Source: Membranipora membranacea
Taxonomy: Eukaryota > Bryozoa > Gymnolaemata > Cheilostomatida > Membraniporidae
Direction: 5' to 3'
Assembly (NCBI GenBank): GCA_914767715.1
Contig: OU612074.1
Location: 9,253,501 to 9,317,500 of the forward strand
DNA length: 64,000 nucleotides
Below the pieces are notes generated by a model. That model made no database searches, was not told the origin of the DNA, and was given only the letters and a program-made list of their open reading frames with translations. The position numbers and the translations under genes are program-made. Every line of letters starts with the position of its first letter. The first letter of the stretch is position 1. Positions 38,183-50,808 of this stretch are shown piece by piece.

Positions 38183-38345
38183 GTGGTGTAGTGGGTAAGA
38201 GCATGGACTGCTGATCACTAGGTCACTGGTTCGAGTCTGGGTTAAGGCAATGTTTTGACCAGCTACTACCATTTATAATGCCAGTAGTCTCGACCTGTAG
38301 TAAGAGTTGTCTGTCTCGACGAGACGACCCAGCCGGCACAGCTGT
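38183..38345 (+). mobile_element. tRNA-derived SINE nested in the hAT element
   Basis: Head reads GTGGTGTAGTGGGTAAGAGC (A box), then B box GGTTCGAGTC near 38229. It differs from the other SINE heads in the window and so represents a separate family. Confidence 0.65.
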
Positions 38346-39000
38346 ATCTAAACTATGTTGAAAAGATGTTTACCTTAGAGGCTGAACCACGTCTGCCTAA
38401 TGTGGCAATCTGTCACGCTATTATACGTTGGAATGGTGCATTTTATTAGATATTGTTACGATATATAAACTGCCTCTGCTACACATCTAACTAGAGGCTT
38501 GGATATACAGTAACCATGCGTTTTCTACACAGCAAATTTATACACAATATATCATACCTCAGTATTTATTTCATTTTCATTACCATTTATTAGATTTAAT
38601 ATCAATTAGCATTTAGGAGGGTGTTTTACTCATAGTGATTCAGTCCACTGTGGATGTTGAGTAGTAGGCCCATTAGACCATTGGACTTCTACTAGTGTAG
38701 GGTAAGTCATTGAGTCATTCGCAGTATAACTCTTGAAACTTATTTTGAATGCAATCTGGTTCAACTTTATTCGCAAAGAACATTAAGTGGTGCTTAATGC
38801 AGGTAATCTAAACCCTGGCTATTTATTAACCAATTTCAAAATACTGACATGTATTAATGTTTCAAAGTTATTGAATAATGGTTTATTTAAATAATTATAT
38901 TGCACTGTTGTGTTGTCACAAGGGCTTACCAAACGTTAGCAGCTTACCAGGGGAGATAAATGCAAGTAATGCATACAAATTCAACAGCTACGCAGTCATG

Positions 39001-39500
39001 AACGCATCGTTCCCATGCAGTTTAGAGACTAGATTTGATTTTAAGAAAATGGAATACAACAGTGCAAAATAGAATTGTACACGATTTGGAGCCACACAGG
39101 GTGTTAGCGAACAGATTGCAAAGCGTTTTTTTCCCATATGATGCCAGTATTCTTGCAAATTACTCTCTAGTAAAGTAGCTGTAGTTACTGCGCAGTTACC
39201 ATATTGCAAAAAACTGTGTTGCTTTTTATGCACCATTTATGCCTCTACGTGGTCATAAACGCATCATTCCCATGCGGTCTAGAGACTAGATTTGATTTTA
39301 AGAAAATGGAATAAAACAGTGCAAAATAGAATTGCACACAATTTGGAGCCACACAGAGTGTTAGCAAACAAATGGCAAAGCATTTTATCACATATAATGC
39401 CAGCATTCTTGCAAATTACTCTCGAGTAAAGTAGCTGTAGTTACTGCGCAGTTACCATATTGGAAAAAACTGTGTTGCTTTGTATGCACCATTTATGCAT
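39001..39500. repeat. ~257-bp tandem duplication inside the hAT element
   Basis: Two units begin at AACGCATCGTTCCCATGC (39001) and AACGCATCATTCCCATGC (39258) and stay alignable to about 39500. Differences scattered between the units show they are not recent. Confidence 0.8.
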
Positions 39501-41299
39501 CTACAAGATATTGAATGTTAAACGTGTACCATGCAACACAGAAACAACCCAATTGCGACATTGGAAACATGTTGCCGCATACAATGTGCCCGCTGGGGAG
39601 ATACTGTCTCGAGGAGACAAGTCTCGCGAGACCGGGAATTGTCTCGTCTCGTTGCCATCACTAGTCCATACAGTTTTATATAATGTGTATGTGTATAATG
39701 TGTTGGTAATATTTTCAAACAGAAATCACATGGTTCAAGAGAAACTCACGCAAACCATCAATTTTTGGATATAATTTGATGGCGCTAAAATTGACTAAAG
39801 ACTAGTTTTTACTGCACATGCGTACCATATTGGGAATCTAAACTCCTTGGTAGATAGAATTTACCATTAAAAAATTTGAAATTGGGAATGACAGTAAGCA
39901 GAAGCCACCAAGCACCAAATCCTACTACATAGCATACTGCACCAGGACTTTGTGTTCTATGTTAGGCAATACTACAAGGGGAGTATCTGTTGTGTACAAA
40001 ATGCCTACGCTGAAGAGTAACACTGTGAGGTATGGTGAGATATCACAATCACACTGGTTGACCCCAGATGTGTCTGGCACAATGAATTACAGCCGCTCTC
40101 ATCACATATCATGGTAGAGATTTCTAACTTTTTGTGATTTCTGTACCATTACTCAGACAGGGCTGGTTTCATATCCTCTTCTCATTGCGCCCAATTATTT
40201 GAGAATTAGATGCAAGAGAGGTGTAGTTTAGCATTGCTAAAAATATAATAGTCAACTGGTGCGACATATGCAAATAAGATACCAGCATCATCTACTCCCT
40301 ACAGCTTAGTCTAGCCAATTACTTGATTACAGTTGTCAATCAAGTATAATGCTAGGAATTTCTAATTATTTTTTGATATTTTGTACCACAATACAGACAT
40401 GACTATGTCTGGTTTTATGACCATCCTTATAAAGAAGAAGAAAGAGAGAGGGTTAACTCAGCCTCGCAAGAGGATATTATTCAACTAGTGTATAATATTA
40501 ACAGCAAGAAATCACCTGTATGCTAGTGTGTTTATCGCATTGTATGACCAACTGTAGGGATAAAAAAGGTCCATGATAATCAGTGGAGTCTCAAAACAGT
40601 AAGCCCCCAACAATGCTTACCTTACTAAGGGAAGGTTAACTGATCATATTTTTTCCCGTTGGTATAGCTTTACTATTTATGTTTAGGCACTCTTTCAATT
40701 TTTTTAACTACACACAATTGCTTTGTGGTGTTTTCCAAAAGAAGAAAGAAACATCTGCACCCTTAACCATCATAGTACTGCTGACTGCTGTGAGGTTCAC
40801 TATGCCGTCAATGATTATCTCACCGCTATGAGTATCCACTGAACTCAACAGAAAAAAGGGTTCTGATAAACATTAAAAATCATCGCAAGCATACAGGCCA
40901 ATCAATTGATATTTTGCATAGCTTAAAACTAAACCTGTTTTGGCTTCATATGCCAAAAGAGAATAAGAGTGATCAAAAGGCCCATTGGAGGATGTGGTTC
41001 ATATTACAAGCCCAATTAAAACCTAAGCGAATTGAGACTCATCATCATTCCGCAACGCCAATATTTTCCATTGACCGCAAAAAACAGTCCATGTCGCAGC
41101 ACACTCTAATGTAATAATAATGATAACAATGTTGCATTTTATCTAGGTAGATGATGAAGAGGTTTTTATAGTGACGACTAGGGTTCCGAGTCGATAGTGC
41201 CACTTTTCAACCACTGACAGCTTTAACCCAGCGTGAAGCATAGAGCTACAAGGCCGGAGCTGCAGTGGCAAGATGACAGCATCCTCCTGTATAGAGCTA

Positions 41300-41504
41300 A
41301 ACCATACAGGAGGGTTCTTTTATCTGCATGCACAATGTTATTGTACATACAGAAGACCTTCTTTGTTTTCAATCCTGTTCCGAAGGGACTGTGTGATCAG
41401 TCAAAGCCGAAGTGACTTTTGGGTTCCAATTGGGGTTCGAAACCCACAACCGGCTTGTCAAGTGGCAGAAGTGTTTACCACTGAGCCAAACTGACTGTCC
41501 CTAA
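41300..41504 (-). mobile_element. tRNA-derived SINE in unit B
   Basis: On minus: A box TTTGGCTCAGTGGTAAAC and B box GGGTTTCGAACCCC, then a body ending near CCTCCTGTATGG. Unit C carries the inverted counterpart at 47543-47755. Confidence 0.7.
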
Positions 41505-44500
41505 TGTAAACACAGCAAATTCCATAGGTATTTATTATGCAAGTTAAAGTCTTTCGTTGCAAAAAAATGGCAAGGCAATTGTAGTTAGCAATTAGAAAGG
41601 GTGCCTACACCAAAATATAAAAACACCATACCAACTGAAAAGGGACAGTTGGCCTCATCAGGTGACCTTCCTTTTTAAGAGAAAGGTCCCTATTGCAAAC
41701 AGCTGTCTGTGTTGAACCTTCACTGATGAGCATGTACTTTTACGACAGCTACAGTTGATCATACAATATGCACACAATCATACAGGTGGTTCCTTTCGTG
41801 TAGATTATAATTCCTGACATCTTGCAAGGCTGAGTTACACCTCTCTCATTTATTTTTCACAAAGAGCATGATAAACCAGACAGAGTCATATATGTATTGC
41901 GGTACAGAAATTAGATATAAATTCCTGCCATGATATCTGATGGTAGTAAATGTACTTAATTATTGGCAAGACATAGACTCTAGCGCGAAGTATATTGTAT
42001 GAATAGATTCTGTTGCAGATTCTCTCTAATTGAATACCATACTCTCACAATGCTGAACTAATAAAACTAGACGTATCTGAAGCTGGTTCAGAAATCACAA
42101 AAAATAGAGATTCCAACCATGACAAATAAGGGTAGCAACTGTAAATAATTAATTCATACAATATGCACACAACATCATACAGGTCATATATATTCTGAGG
42201 TTGCCTGCAAGCAATTATGGTGAGTATCTTTGCCTGGTTTTCAGAGATGATATATTTTTCTTTTTAACACTTTTATTGACATCGATCATTATCTAAAAGA
42301 TGCTCTTCCAAGTATGTCAATTAAACAACAACAACAAAACATAATAAAGTATGATAAAAGACAAGGTCATATGAATGAATTTGAGCATAATAATAATAAT
42401 AAAAAGGAATTGAAGCATAAGAGTGATTTGAAATACTTGAAGGCTGTTGACAGAAAGAAATCTTCTGTCTTTGGTAGGTCTAAGAGTGCCAGTTTACAGG
42501 CAGGAGTATAGAAGTGATACATATATATACGCTACCGGCCTGCCGTCTCTAGAGCGATTCTCAGCCTGTTTCTGGTTCTACGGGGAGATCGATCACACTG
42601 CTATTCGTACAGATGCATTCTTAAGCATTGCTACTGAAGGTATGAGAAACTGTGTTCGCCATTTAAATCTTTGAAGTCAACATGTTATTTTGAATTCACT
42701 AATTTCTTTTATAATCCTTTAGGAGACCTCAATAAAAAATCTAACTAGCATGATAAACTTTAACCCTATCGATACCTTAGGCTTGAGGAAGGCTCAGTAA
42801 GCCTTTTTATAGACACTGGCAAAATTATAAGCTGAGACATCAATGTTTACTGACACAGAAGTTTCTATTGTCTCACTGTCTTTTGACATAATGAAAGGTT
42901 GAACTTAAAGTAGAAGACAACACCGGCACCACTAAATACGTATCAAGATGCAATGAACCTTCACCAGTAGGCAACAAACTCAACAATAGAAATCCTAGGT
43001 ATAAGCTTGGATCTGCACCACAGGGCAGTCAGTAGCCCCTCCACCCCATGGCTGCAGTAAGCTGAATAAAGTTGAGAAGCTATTGTAATCTCGAAGAAAA
43101 TGCTTAGTGTTTGTTATTGATAGCAATAATATTGTTTTTGTGGATGATTTTGTAACTGAGATGACTGTTTATATATTTTGATATACACAACTAAAGATAG
43201 CTGCTTCGACTAATGAAAAAATAATTTCACACATCATTATTTTCCAATAATATATTTATTTGGAGAGTACGGGTATTTGTGTTACTAAAACAAAATGGTG
43301 GAAGAGACTTTGTAATTGAAATAATTTTTAAATATTTTAACTTTTATTTAAGGAGGAGTACATCATTACACATCAAATATCAAAATATTACTTTTGTGGT
43401 TGTCTTCCACTTTAAGGGTGTTTTCCTCAATGCATTTTGTATAAGTGATAGGGTCATTGATATGAATTTATGGATCACTGGTATTTGTGGAGATTTTACG
43501 TGATGTATTGGTTAACGTCCCAGTAACAACCTTAAAAAGCTCAGCCAAGCTACTTGACAAAAGTTAACAAGGGTCAGCTATTATCAATGAATGGAAATGC
43601 GGTCCAGCAACCATACATTAATAGCCATACGCTTGCTCCGCGTCAGATATGTTCTTCTCATCCATATAATACACATCGGATAGGGTATTCTCATCTGATT
43701 GAAAGAGAGTGAATTAGTTCCCATAGCTTTAGTAGAAGTACCATCAGGATTTGGTTTGACCCACGGTCAGATTCAATAATCATGGGTTTGAACATTTTTG
43801 GGTACTGTACTGGTATTTGTGTGAGAACAATTAGGGTTAATGAATTTCATAGAAATGTTTGACTGCTTCTGCTACTTATTCTTTATCAAGTAATGTTAAT
43901 AAATGCATGTCATATTAAAATAATTACAAACCTCTTTCCAAAGATGAGACAAGATGAATTTGCACCAGAATCATTCTCTGAGGCCCACCATTGCACTGAC
44001 AAATTGTATTTTCAATTTCAGAATCTGAGAACGAGTTTTTAGTCGAATTCACAGACAATGGCAGACTATTAGTAACCCATCGGGGCACACCAAGACTACT
44101 GATTGTAGCAGACAGTTCAGATGCAATCAATGCTAGATTTCTCGGCTGGAACAAGCATTGCTTCACATTCAAAAGTGATAACCAATTCAAAGTAAGTTTT
44201 TTTGAAAATCCACAATTAAGAAATTTTTTGATGATAAAATTTGCATGTCTCACATTGGATATTATCGCAATTACACTCTTGCAACCTGAACTGGAAGAGG
44301 AGAACGAAAGTTAGCTTTGATGACATTTTGTACAACTGGTTGGCACCGCTCATATCAGGAATGTTGTGTTGAGTTTCTGATTTGATGACAGTGATTTATG
44401 ATGTTTATTTCAAACATTGTCCCTGACACATTTTGAAATTAAAAAAACTCTAGTTGAATAGGTATTTTTTTGTCTGATAACTTAAGTTTCTCACATAGAA

Positions 44501-45329
44501 AATTCCACAATTGATGGTTTTGTGGCTGAAAGCAGCCAACACAATTCTTATCCCACAACAACGCAACCCAGCCGGATGATAAAGCTCATACATGGACTAA
44601 CAAATAATTATACGTCTTTACAATCCTTAAATTTGTTGCAATAATCATTGCAGTGGTATACTAAATCACTTGATGCTAATCATGATATGGAGTTGTAGTC
44701 TACTGTGGATGTGACCGATCAAATCATCAACGATGGCGGAACAATTGTCCTGCTTCAGGATCAAGACACACTTCGTAAGTTAAAATCAGCCATGATGATC
44801 TGAGATGAAACTTTACACAACTATGAGTGATGTAAACAACTTCAAACTGGATTCTAATTTTTTAATAGAAATATTTTTTATTTCAAAATATATTTTTCTT
44901 TAAATTTAGATATTTGCCATACAAAAATTGTTTAATGATTGAAATATTAAAATGTTTTTTATATTTGAATATACTATTAAAATATCTTTTTTAATTTTGT
45001 TATTGAAGGATTTGCAGCCAAAATTTGTTGGAAATTGGATTTGAACAATTTAAAAATTATGACATGACAAGACAAGAAGTGATTAAGTTTACATAGTTTA
45101 TTCTTTCCAGTTGGAGGCTTCAGTCGCCGTCAAACTGCTGTTGGAAGGCTTGCATTGTTCAATTTTTGGGGCTATGAGATGACATTGGATGAGATAATAG
45201 ACGTCAACTGTCTCACACATGGTGATATTCTTAGTATGGATGACCTGATTATTGGTGGCCCTGCAATCTTTGATGTGGAAGATGTCCCTTGTGAAGCAAG
45301 TACGACATAATTAATAAATAATAAATAAA

Positions 45330-45352
45330 TATATATATATATATATATATAA
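45330..45352. repeat. (AT)n microsatellite in the last Ptx1 intron
   Basis: A pure AT dinucleotide run; Ptx2 has the matching run at 60540-60566 with a different length. Confidence 0.9.
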
Positions 45353-45561
45353 TTAGAGTAGCAGTGCTTTGGTTTAGAAGTTCCATGATTCGTTGTTTGT
45401 AATTTTGTGTAGTAAGGAAGGGGCGGGCCTGACATGCCTTGTCTTGTCTTTGAGAAGGGGCTGGCAAAGGTAACTCGAATCAACCTGGTTTCAGGTGTCA
45501 AGGACCCATAGAACTCAACTGAACCGCATTCAAATTGAGGAAAACTGGGTGCTGTAAATGC

Positions 45562-45761
45562 TTGACTTACTTGACTTATGATGCTGAATGTCTCGTGACA
45601 CATAGCGGCTCCCATAACAGCTTCCCAGTTGCTTTCCACTCCTCCCTATCTTTCGCTATATTTGCTGCCTCATTCCAGGTCTTCACACCAACTGTCTTCA
45701 ATCGCTTCATAACCACTCTCCTCCAAGTTTCTTTCGGTCTTCCTGGCAGTCTCTTTCCTTC
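45562..45761 (-). mobile_element. LINE 3' end inserted in the last Ptx1 intron
   Basis: 200 bp with a 10-bp duplication CTGTAAATGC (45552-45561 and 45762-45771). Ptx2 has the uninterrupted site. Read on minus it encodes LPGRPKETWRRVVMKRLKTV and an RExWKA-like block, typical of the C-terminus of a non-LTR retrotransposon, then a stop. It ends with CATAAGTCAAGTAAGTCAA, the tail also carried by the lectin-intron SINE. It is absent from the sister copy, so it arrived after the pentraxin duplication. Confidence 0.8.
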
Positions 45762-47542
45762 CTGTAAATGCAGCCTCCCTATAACAAGAAAAATATCATC
45801 ATTAGGCTGTCCAGCACACCTACTTAATTTAAAGGATTAGCGAATTATTTTTGATCTGACCTTGGAGTAGAGAATAAATCCCGATGCCTTGATTCTGGTT
45901 GGTTCATCCCTTTCTTGACAATTAAGATAAAATGTTGAATAACGTCAAATTGATGCAGCAGCAATGACTCATAATTATATTTATTTTTATTAAGCGAGAA
46001 GAGAGACCCACTTTCAACCACAGTTCAGTTTCCACAGAGTTGTTGGGAATAATAAGCTGGAGGATGTAATTGCTTCCATACCAGATACACGACGTGCCAT
46101 CAGATGTTTGGTCCAGTGTACAAGGAGTAACCTATGCTTCTCTATTGGCTACAATGTAACTACTAAACTCTGCACGCTTTATAGAAACTACCAAATACTC
46201 GAGGATGACTTTGGAGGCTCGCTTGACAATTTGAGAAGATATAATCGTGTTGCTGCTGGGTTTTAGAGATTAGATAAAGGTCCAAGCTTGTTGATGCAAG
46301 TTGATAACTTAAATTTCATAAGGATAATTGCATTAGCATTTAGCCTTAACATTGTGAAGTCGGAACAAAAATCCTTGTCCCACACTAAAATAATCTTAAA
46401 TATATACCGAAAATTTATTCGGGCGAAAGATTCGTTGGGTGCCTGTAACCAGTACATAACCATGCCATCCAATGACTTACCTGGTCTAGGCAAGACCTTT
46501 TATTCCAGCAATACAAAAAGTTCAGTGACTAGCTGGTTTTTGTCTTGCTGATACAGGGACCATCCTAATTTATACAGGTAATGCAGTACCAAATTTCACA
46601 AACTAAAATCCTGGAAAGATAGAAAAGGAAAATTCATTTATATGTAGTTAGCAAATGGAAGGGTCGATGTTAGTTTTGGGAAATTCTCTAAGCGTCGATT
46701 GAAGACACTTGTTGTCATAGCTTACAAGGTAGCAGACTCCATGAAAAGTATGTGTTCACTGTTAGAATGACATTACCAGGTGTCTGCCATGTAAGACTAT
46801 CTGACAGAAACAGTGAAATATGGTGTGATATTGCACTGGATAAGCCCAGCTGGATAACCTCATATTTGAGCATACTGTCTAGCATATTAATTAATTATTT
46901 ACAGTTGCTACCCTTATTTGTCATGGTTGGAATCTCTATCTTTTGTGATTTCTGAACCAGCTTCAGATACGTCTAGTTTTATTAGTTCAGCATTGTGAGA
47001 GTATGGTATTCAATTAGAGAGAATCTGCAACAGAATCTATTCATACAATATACTTCGCGCTAGAGTCTATGTCTTGCCAATAATTAAGTACATTTACTAC
47101 CATCAGATATCATGGCAGGAATTTATATCTAATTTCTGTACCGCAATACATATATAACTCTGTCTGGTTTATCATGCTCTTTGTGAAAAATAAATGAGAG
47201 AGGTGTAACTCAGCCTTGCAAGATGTCAGGAATTATAATCTACACGAAAGGAACCACCTGTATGATTGTGTGCATATTGTATGATCAACTGTAGCTGTCA
47301 TAAAAGTACATGCTCATCAGTGAAGGTTCAACACAGACAGCTGTTTGCAATAGGGACCTTTCTCTTAAAAAGGAAGGTCACCTGATGAGGCCAACTGTCC
47401 CTTTTCAGTTGGTATGGTGTTTTTATATTTTGGTGTAGGCACCCTTTCTAATTGCTAACTACAATTGCCTTGCCATTTTTTTGCAACGAAAGAGTTTAAC
47501 TTGCATAATAAATACCTATGGAATTTGCTGTGTTTACATTAG

Positions 47543-47755
47543 GGACAGTCAGTTTGGCTCAGTTGTAAGCGCTTCTGCCACTTGACAAGCCGGTTGTGGG
47601 TTTCGAACCCCCAATTGGTACCCAAAAGTCACTTCGGCTTTGACTGATCACACAGTCCCTTCGGAACAGGACTGAAAACAAAGAAGGTCTTCCCTTCTGA
47701 ATGTACAATAACATCGTGCATGCAGATAAAAGAATCCTCCTGTATGGTATAGCTC
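47543..47755 (+). mobile_element. tRNA-derived SINE in unit C
   Basis: Counterpart of 41300-41504: A box TTTGGCTCAGTTGTAAGC, B box GGGTTTCGAACCCC. Confidence 0.7.
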
Positions 47756-50530
47756 TATACAGGAGGATGCTGTCATCTTGCCACTGCAGCTCCGGCCTTG
47801 TAGCTCTATGCTTCACGCTGGGTTAAAGCTGTCAGTGGTTGAAAAGTGGCACTATCGACTCGGAACCCTAGTCGTCACTATAAAAACCTCTTCATCATCT
47901 ACCTAGATAAAATGCAACATTGTTATCATTATTATTACATTAGAGTGTGCTGCGACATGGACTGTTTTTGCGGTCAATGGAAAATATTGGCGTTGCTGAA
48001 TGAAGATGAGTCTCAATTCGCTTAGGTTTTAAGTGGGCTTGTAATATGATCCACATCCTCCAATGTGCCTTTTGATCACTCTTATTCTCTTTTGGCATAT
48101 GAAGCCAAAACAGGTTTAGTTTTGAGCTATGCAAAATATCAATTGATTGGCCTGTATGCTTGCGATGATTTTTAATGTTTATCAGAACCTTTTTTCTGTT
48201 GAGTTCAGTGGATACTCATAGTGGTGAGATAATCATTGGCAGTATAGTGAACCTCACAGCAGTCAGCAGTACTCTGATGGTTAAGGGTGCAGATGTTTCG
48301 TTCTTCTTTTGGAAAAGACAACAAAGCAATTGTGTGTAGTTAAAAAAATTGAAAGACTGCCTAAACCTAAATTGTAAAGCTGTACCAACGGGAAAAAAAT
48401 ATGATCAGGTAACCTTCCCTCACACGAGTAAGGTGAGCATTGTTGGGGGCTTACTGTTTTGAGGCTCCACTGATTATCATGGACCTTTTTTATACCTACA
48501 GTTGGTCATACAATGCGATAAACACACTAGCATACAGGTGATTTCTTGCTGTTAATATTATACCCTAGTTGAATAATATCCTCTTGCGAGGCTGAGTTAA
48601 CCCTCTCTCTTTCTTCTTCTTTATAAGGATGATCATAAAACCAGACATAGTCATGTCTGCATTGCGGTACAAAAATATCAAAAATTAATTAGAAATTCCT
48701 AGCATTATACTTGGTTGGACTAAGCTGTAGGGAGTAGATGATGCTGGTACCCTAATTGCATATGTCGCACCAGTTGACTATTATATTTTTAGCTAAACTA
48801 CACCTCTCTTGCATCTAATTTTCAAATAATTGGGCGCAATGAGAAGAGGATATGAAACCAGCCCTGTCTGATTAATGGTACAGAATTCACAAAAAGTTAG
48901 AAATCTCTACCATGATATGTGATGAGAGCGGCTGTATCTCATTGTGTCAGACACATCTGGGGTCAACCAGTGTGATTGTGATATCTCACCATACCTCACA
49001 GAGTTACTCTTCAGCATAGGCATTTTGTACACAACAGACACTCTCCCTTGTAATATTGCCTAACATAGAACACAAAGTCCTGGTGCAGTATGCTATGTAG
49101 TAGGATTTGGTGCTTGGTGGCTTCTGCTTACTGTCATTCCCAATTCCCTGGGTTCCCAACCTTTCACATATAAAGAGCCAATTTCAAATTTTTAATGGTA
49201 AATTCTATCTACCAAGGAGTTTAGATTCCCAATTTGGTACGCATGTGCAGTAAAAACTAGTCTTTAGTCAATTTTAGCGCCATCAAATTATATCCAAAAA
49301 TTGATGGTTTGTGTGAATTTCTCTTTAACCATGTGATTTCTGTTTGAAAATATTACCAACACATTATAATATCATAAAAAAACTGTACGGACTATGGGAT
49401 GGAAAAAATATCAAGTGTGTAATATTTGACATCATGGAGTTTTTGATATGATCTATATCCTAAATCTGTGCCAATTGAGCTCAACGATTGCCATGATTGA
49501 ATACATTGCAATATTCATTGCAAACTTTGAAGAATAATTTTATGAAATTTATTGGTCAGTATTTTTGTTATGCATCTATCTTTATCAACAGAGTGGACAA
49601 CCTGTTGTCTTCATAGGGTCCTTTTTTATCAACCACTATTTCTAATTTTTGCGGCTCTTCATTTAGTGGAACCACCGAGTGGTCAGATTTGTAAAGCATA
49701 GGGAATCTTGGAAGAGGCAGGGATGGTCTTATTGTTGACAGTGCAGACACATGATCAACGAGGTCTGAGAGAGAGCACATTCTACGTACTATAACATTTT
49801 CGCAAATAATTAATTACTACCCCTTTTCATCATGGTTGGAATCTCTAGTTTTTGTGATTTGGATAAACAAGACAGATATGACTGGTTTTACATCCTTCTT
49901 TTATAGTACCCTATTAAGTGAGAATAAAATGTTAGTGATTTGAAGTTCAGCTTTGAAAGTGGATGGTAGCCAATCTGAGGGATTCTGCAATAGTATAAGA
50001 GCATAATCTGCACACTGGAGTATTCGTCTCACATTTGCTGCCCTTATTTATCATGGATGGAATCTCTATTTTTTGTCATATACAACTGGTTTTACATCCT
50101 CCTTCGTTCGTGCTAATGCATTTTAGAATACTATGGAGGTGATGTTTGGGTTAGCATTGCATGTGGATTGTAGTCAATATAAGATAACTGCAACAAGATA
50201 AGATCATAATCCACGCACAAGAGTATTTGCCTCAGCAATAATTAATTACAGTTACTACCATCAAATATCACTGTAGGAATTTCTAATTAATTGGTGATAC
50301 CGGCACCACAAGTCAGATATGACTGGTTTTATAACCTCCTAGTGACGAGATAATACTTATTTCCTGTTGCAGTTATCCTTAATTAACCGTGCTACTCTCG
50401 CAACTCCAAGCTAAGCTCTCTCTAAGCTTTAGCTCTCTCTTGTTAGTGAATATTTGGGCCAAATACCTAAATACCTGGATGTGTCTGAGAATTTCAGCTA
50501 ACTGGTGTCTAAAATTTTCTCTGCTGATAG

Positions 50531-50618
50531 TATATAAATGAGTGTTAGGAAAGTAATCGATCAAACTCATACAGGGAACTGACTGCAATCTGTCTGCTTA
50601 TTACTGATTTATCAGAAG
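50531..50618 (+). promoter_or_regulatory. Lectin C TATA box and 5' UTR exon
   Basis: TATATAAAT at 50531-50539; UTR exon ends at 50618 with CAGAAG/GTACGT. The acceptor at 50804 precedes the coding ATG by four bases. Confidence 0.65.
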
Positions 50619-50808
50619 GTACGTATCAAAACTAGTTCTATAATGTCTGATTGAACCGAGAAATATTTTGGGTCAATTATTGCTGGATCATCATGAAATA
50701 GAAACCGAGATTAGGAATTATTTACAGAATTTGTCAATCTTTTTGCTCATGTTAATTACTGTCATCCATTACTATTGCTCATGTTGGATGTATGGTGTTT
50801 ATAGGATA

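Larger units (their letters stand above)
37328..39663. mobile_element. 2.3-kb hAT-type DNA transposon, non-autonomous
   Basis: Ends are TAGTGATGGCAA and its complement TTGCCATCACTA. An exact 8-bp duplication GTCCATAC flanks it (37320-37327 and 39664-39671), and units A and C read through this site without it. GTCTCG-rich subterminal repeats lie just inside both ends. No transposase frame is visible. Inside are the repeat also seen at 5041-5620, a SINE head near 38183 and a ~257-bp tandem duplication. Confidence 0.85.
32517..42184. repeat. Lectin duplication unit B
   Basis: Direct copy of unit A, with a deletion matching 22955-24800 of A and a private hAT insertion at 37328-39663. Its right end at 42184 is one of the two inversion breakpoints. 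Confidence 0.85.
42185..46266 (+). pseudogene. Ptx1: pentraxin-PAN gene, 5' end removed by inversion and with a nonsense codon
   Basis: Exons: remnant of exon 1 42185-42219, then 42478-42639, 44022-44191, 44654-44774, 45111-45299, 46040-46266. Exon lengths 2-6 equal those of Ptx2 exactly and all splice sites survive. Two lesions are visible. Exon 1 lacks its first 53 nt, including the ATG; these lie inverted at 62284-62336. In exon 4 the codon TGG of Ptx2 is TAG (44696-44698), within DMEL*STVDVTD. The domain content is that of Ptx2: pentraxin/LamG fold, then a PAN/apple module. A 200-bp LINE fragment has entered the last intron. No promoter precedes the remnant, so it is probably silent. Confidence 0.88.

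Noticed and set aside
42314-42511. Gln/Asn/Lys-rich open frame, also at 57515-57709, with an in-frame 3-nt difference between the copies
   Set aside because: It lies in the first intron of the pentraxin genes. The signal exon joins in phase to the acceptor within it (TTTGGTAG), and the frame runs into a stop. The in-frame difference is in an AAT repeat and can be chance.
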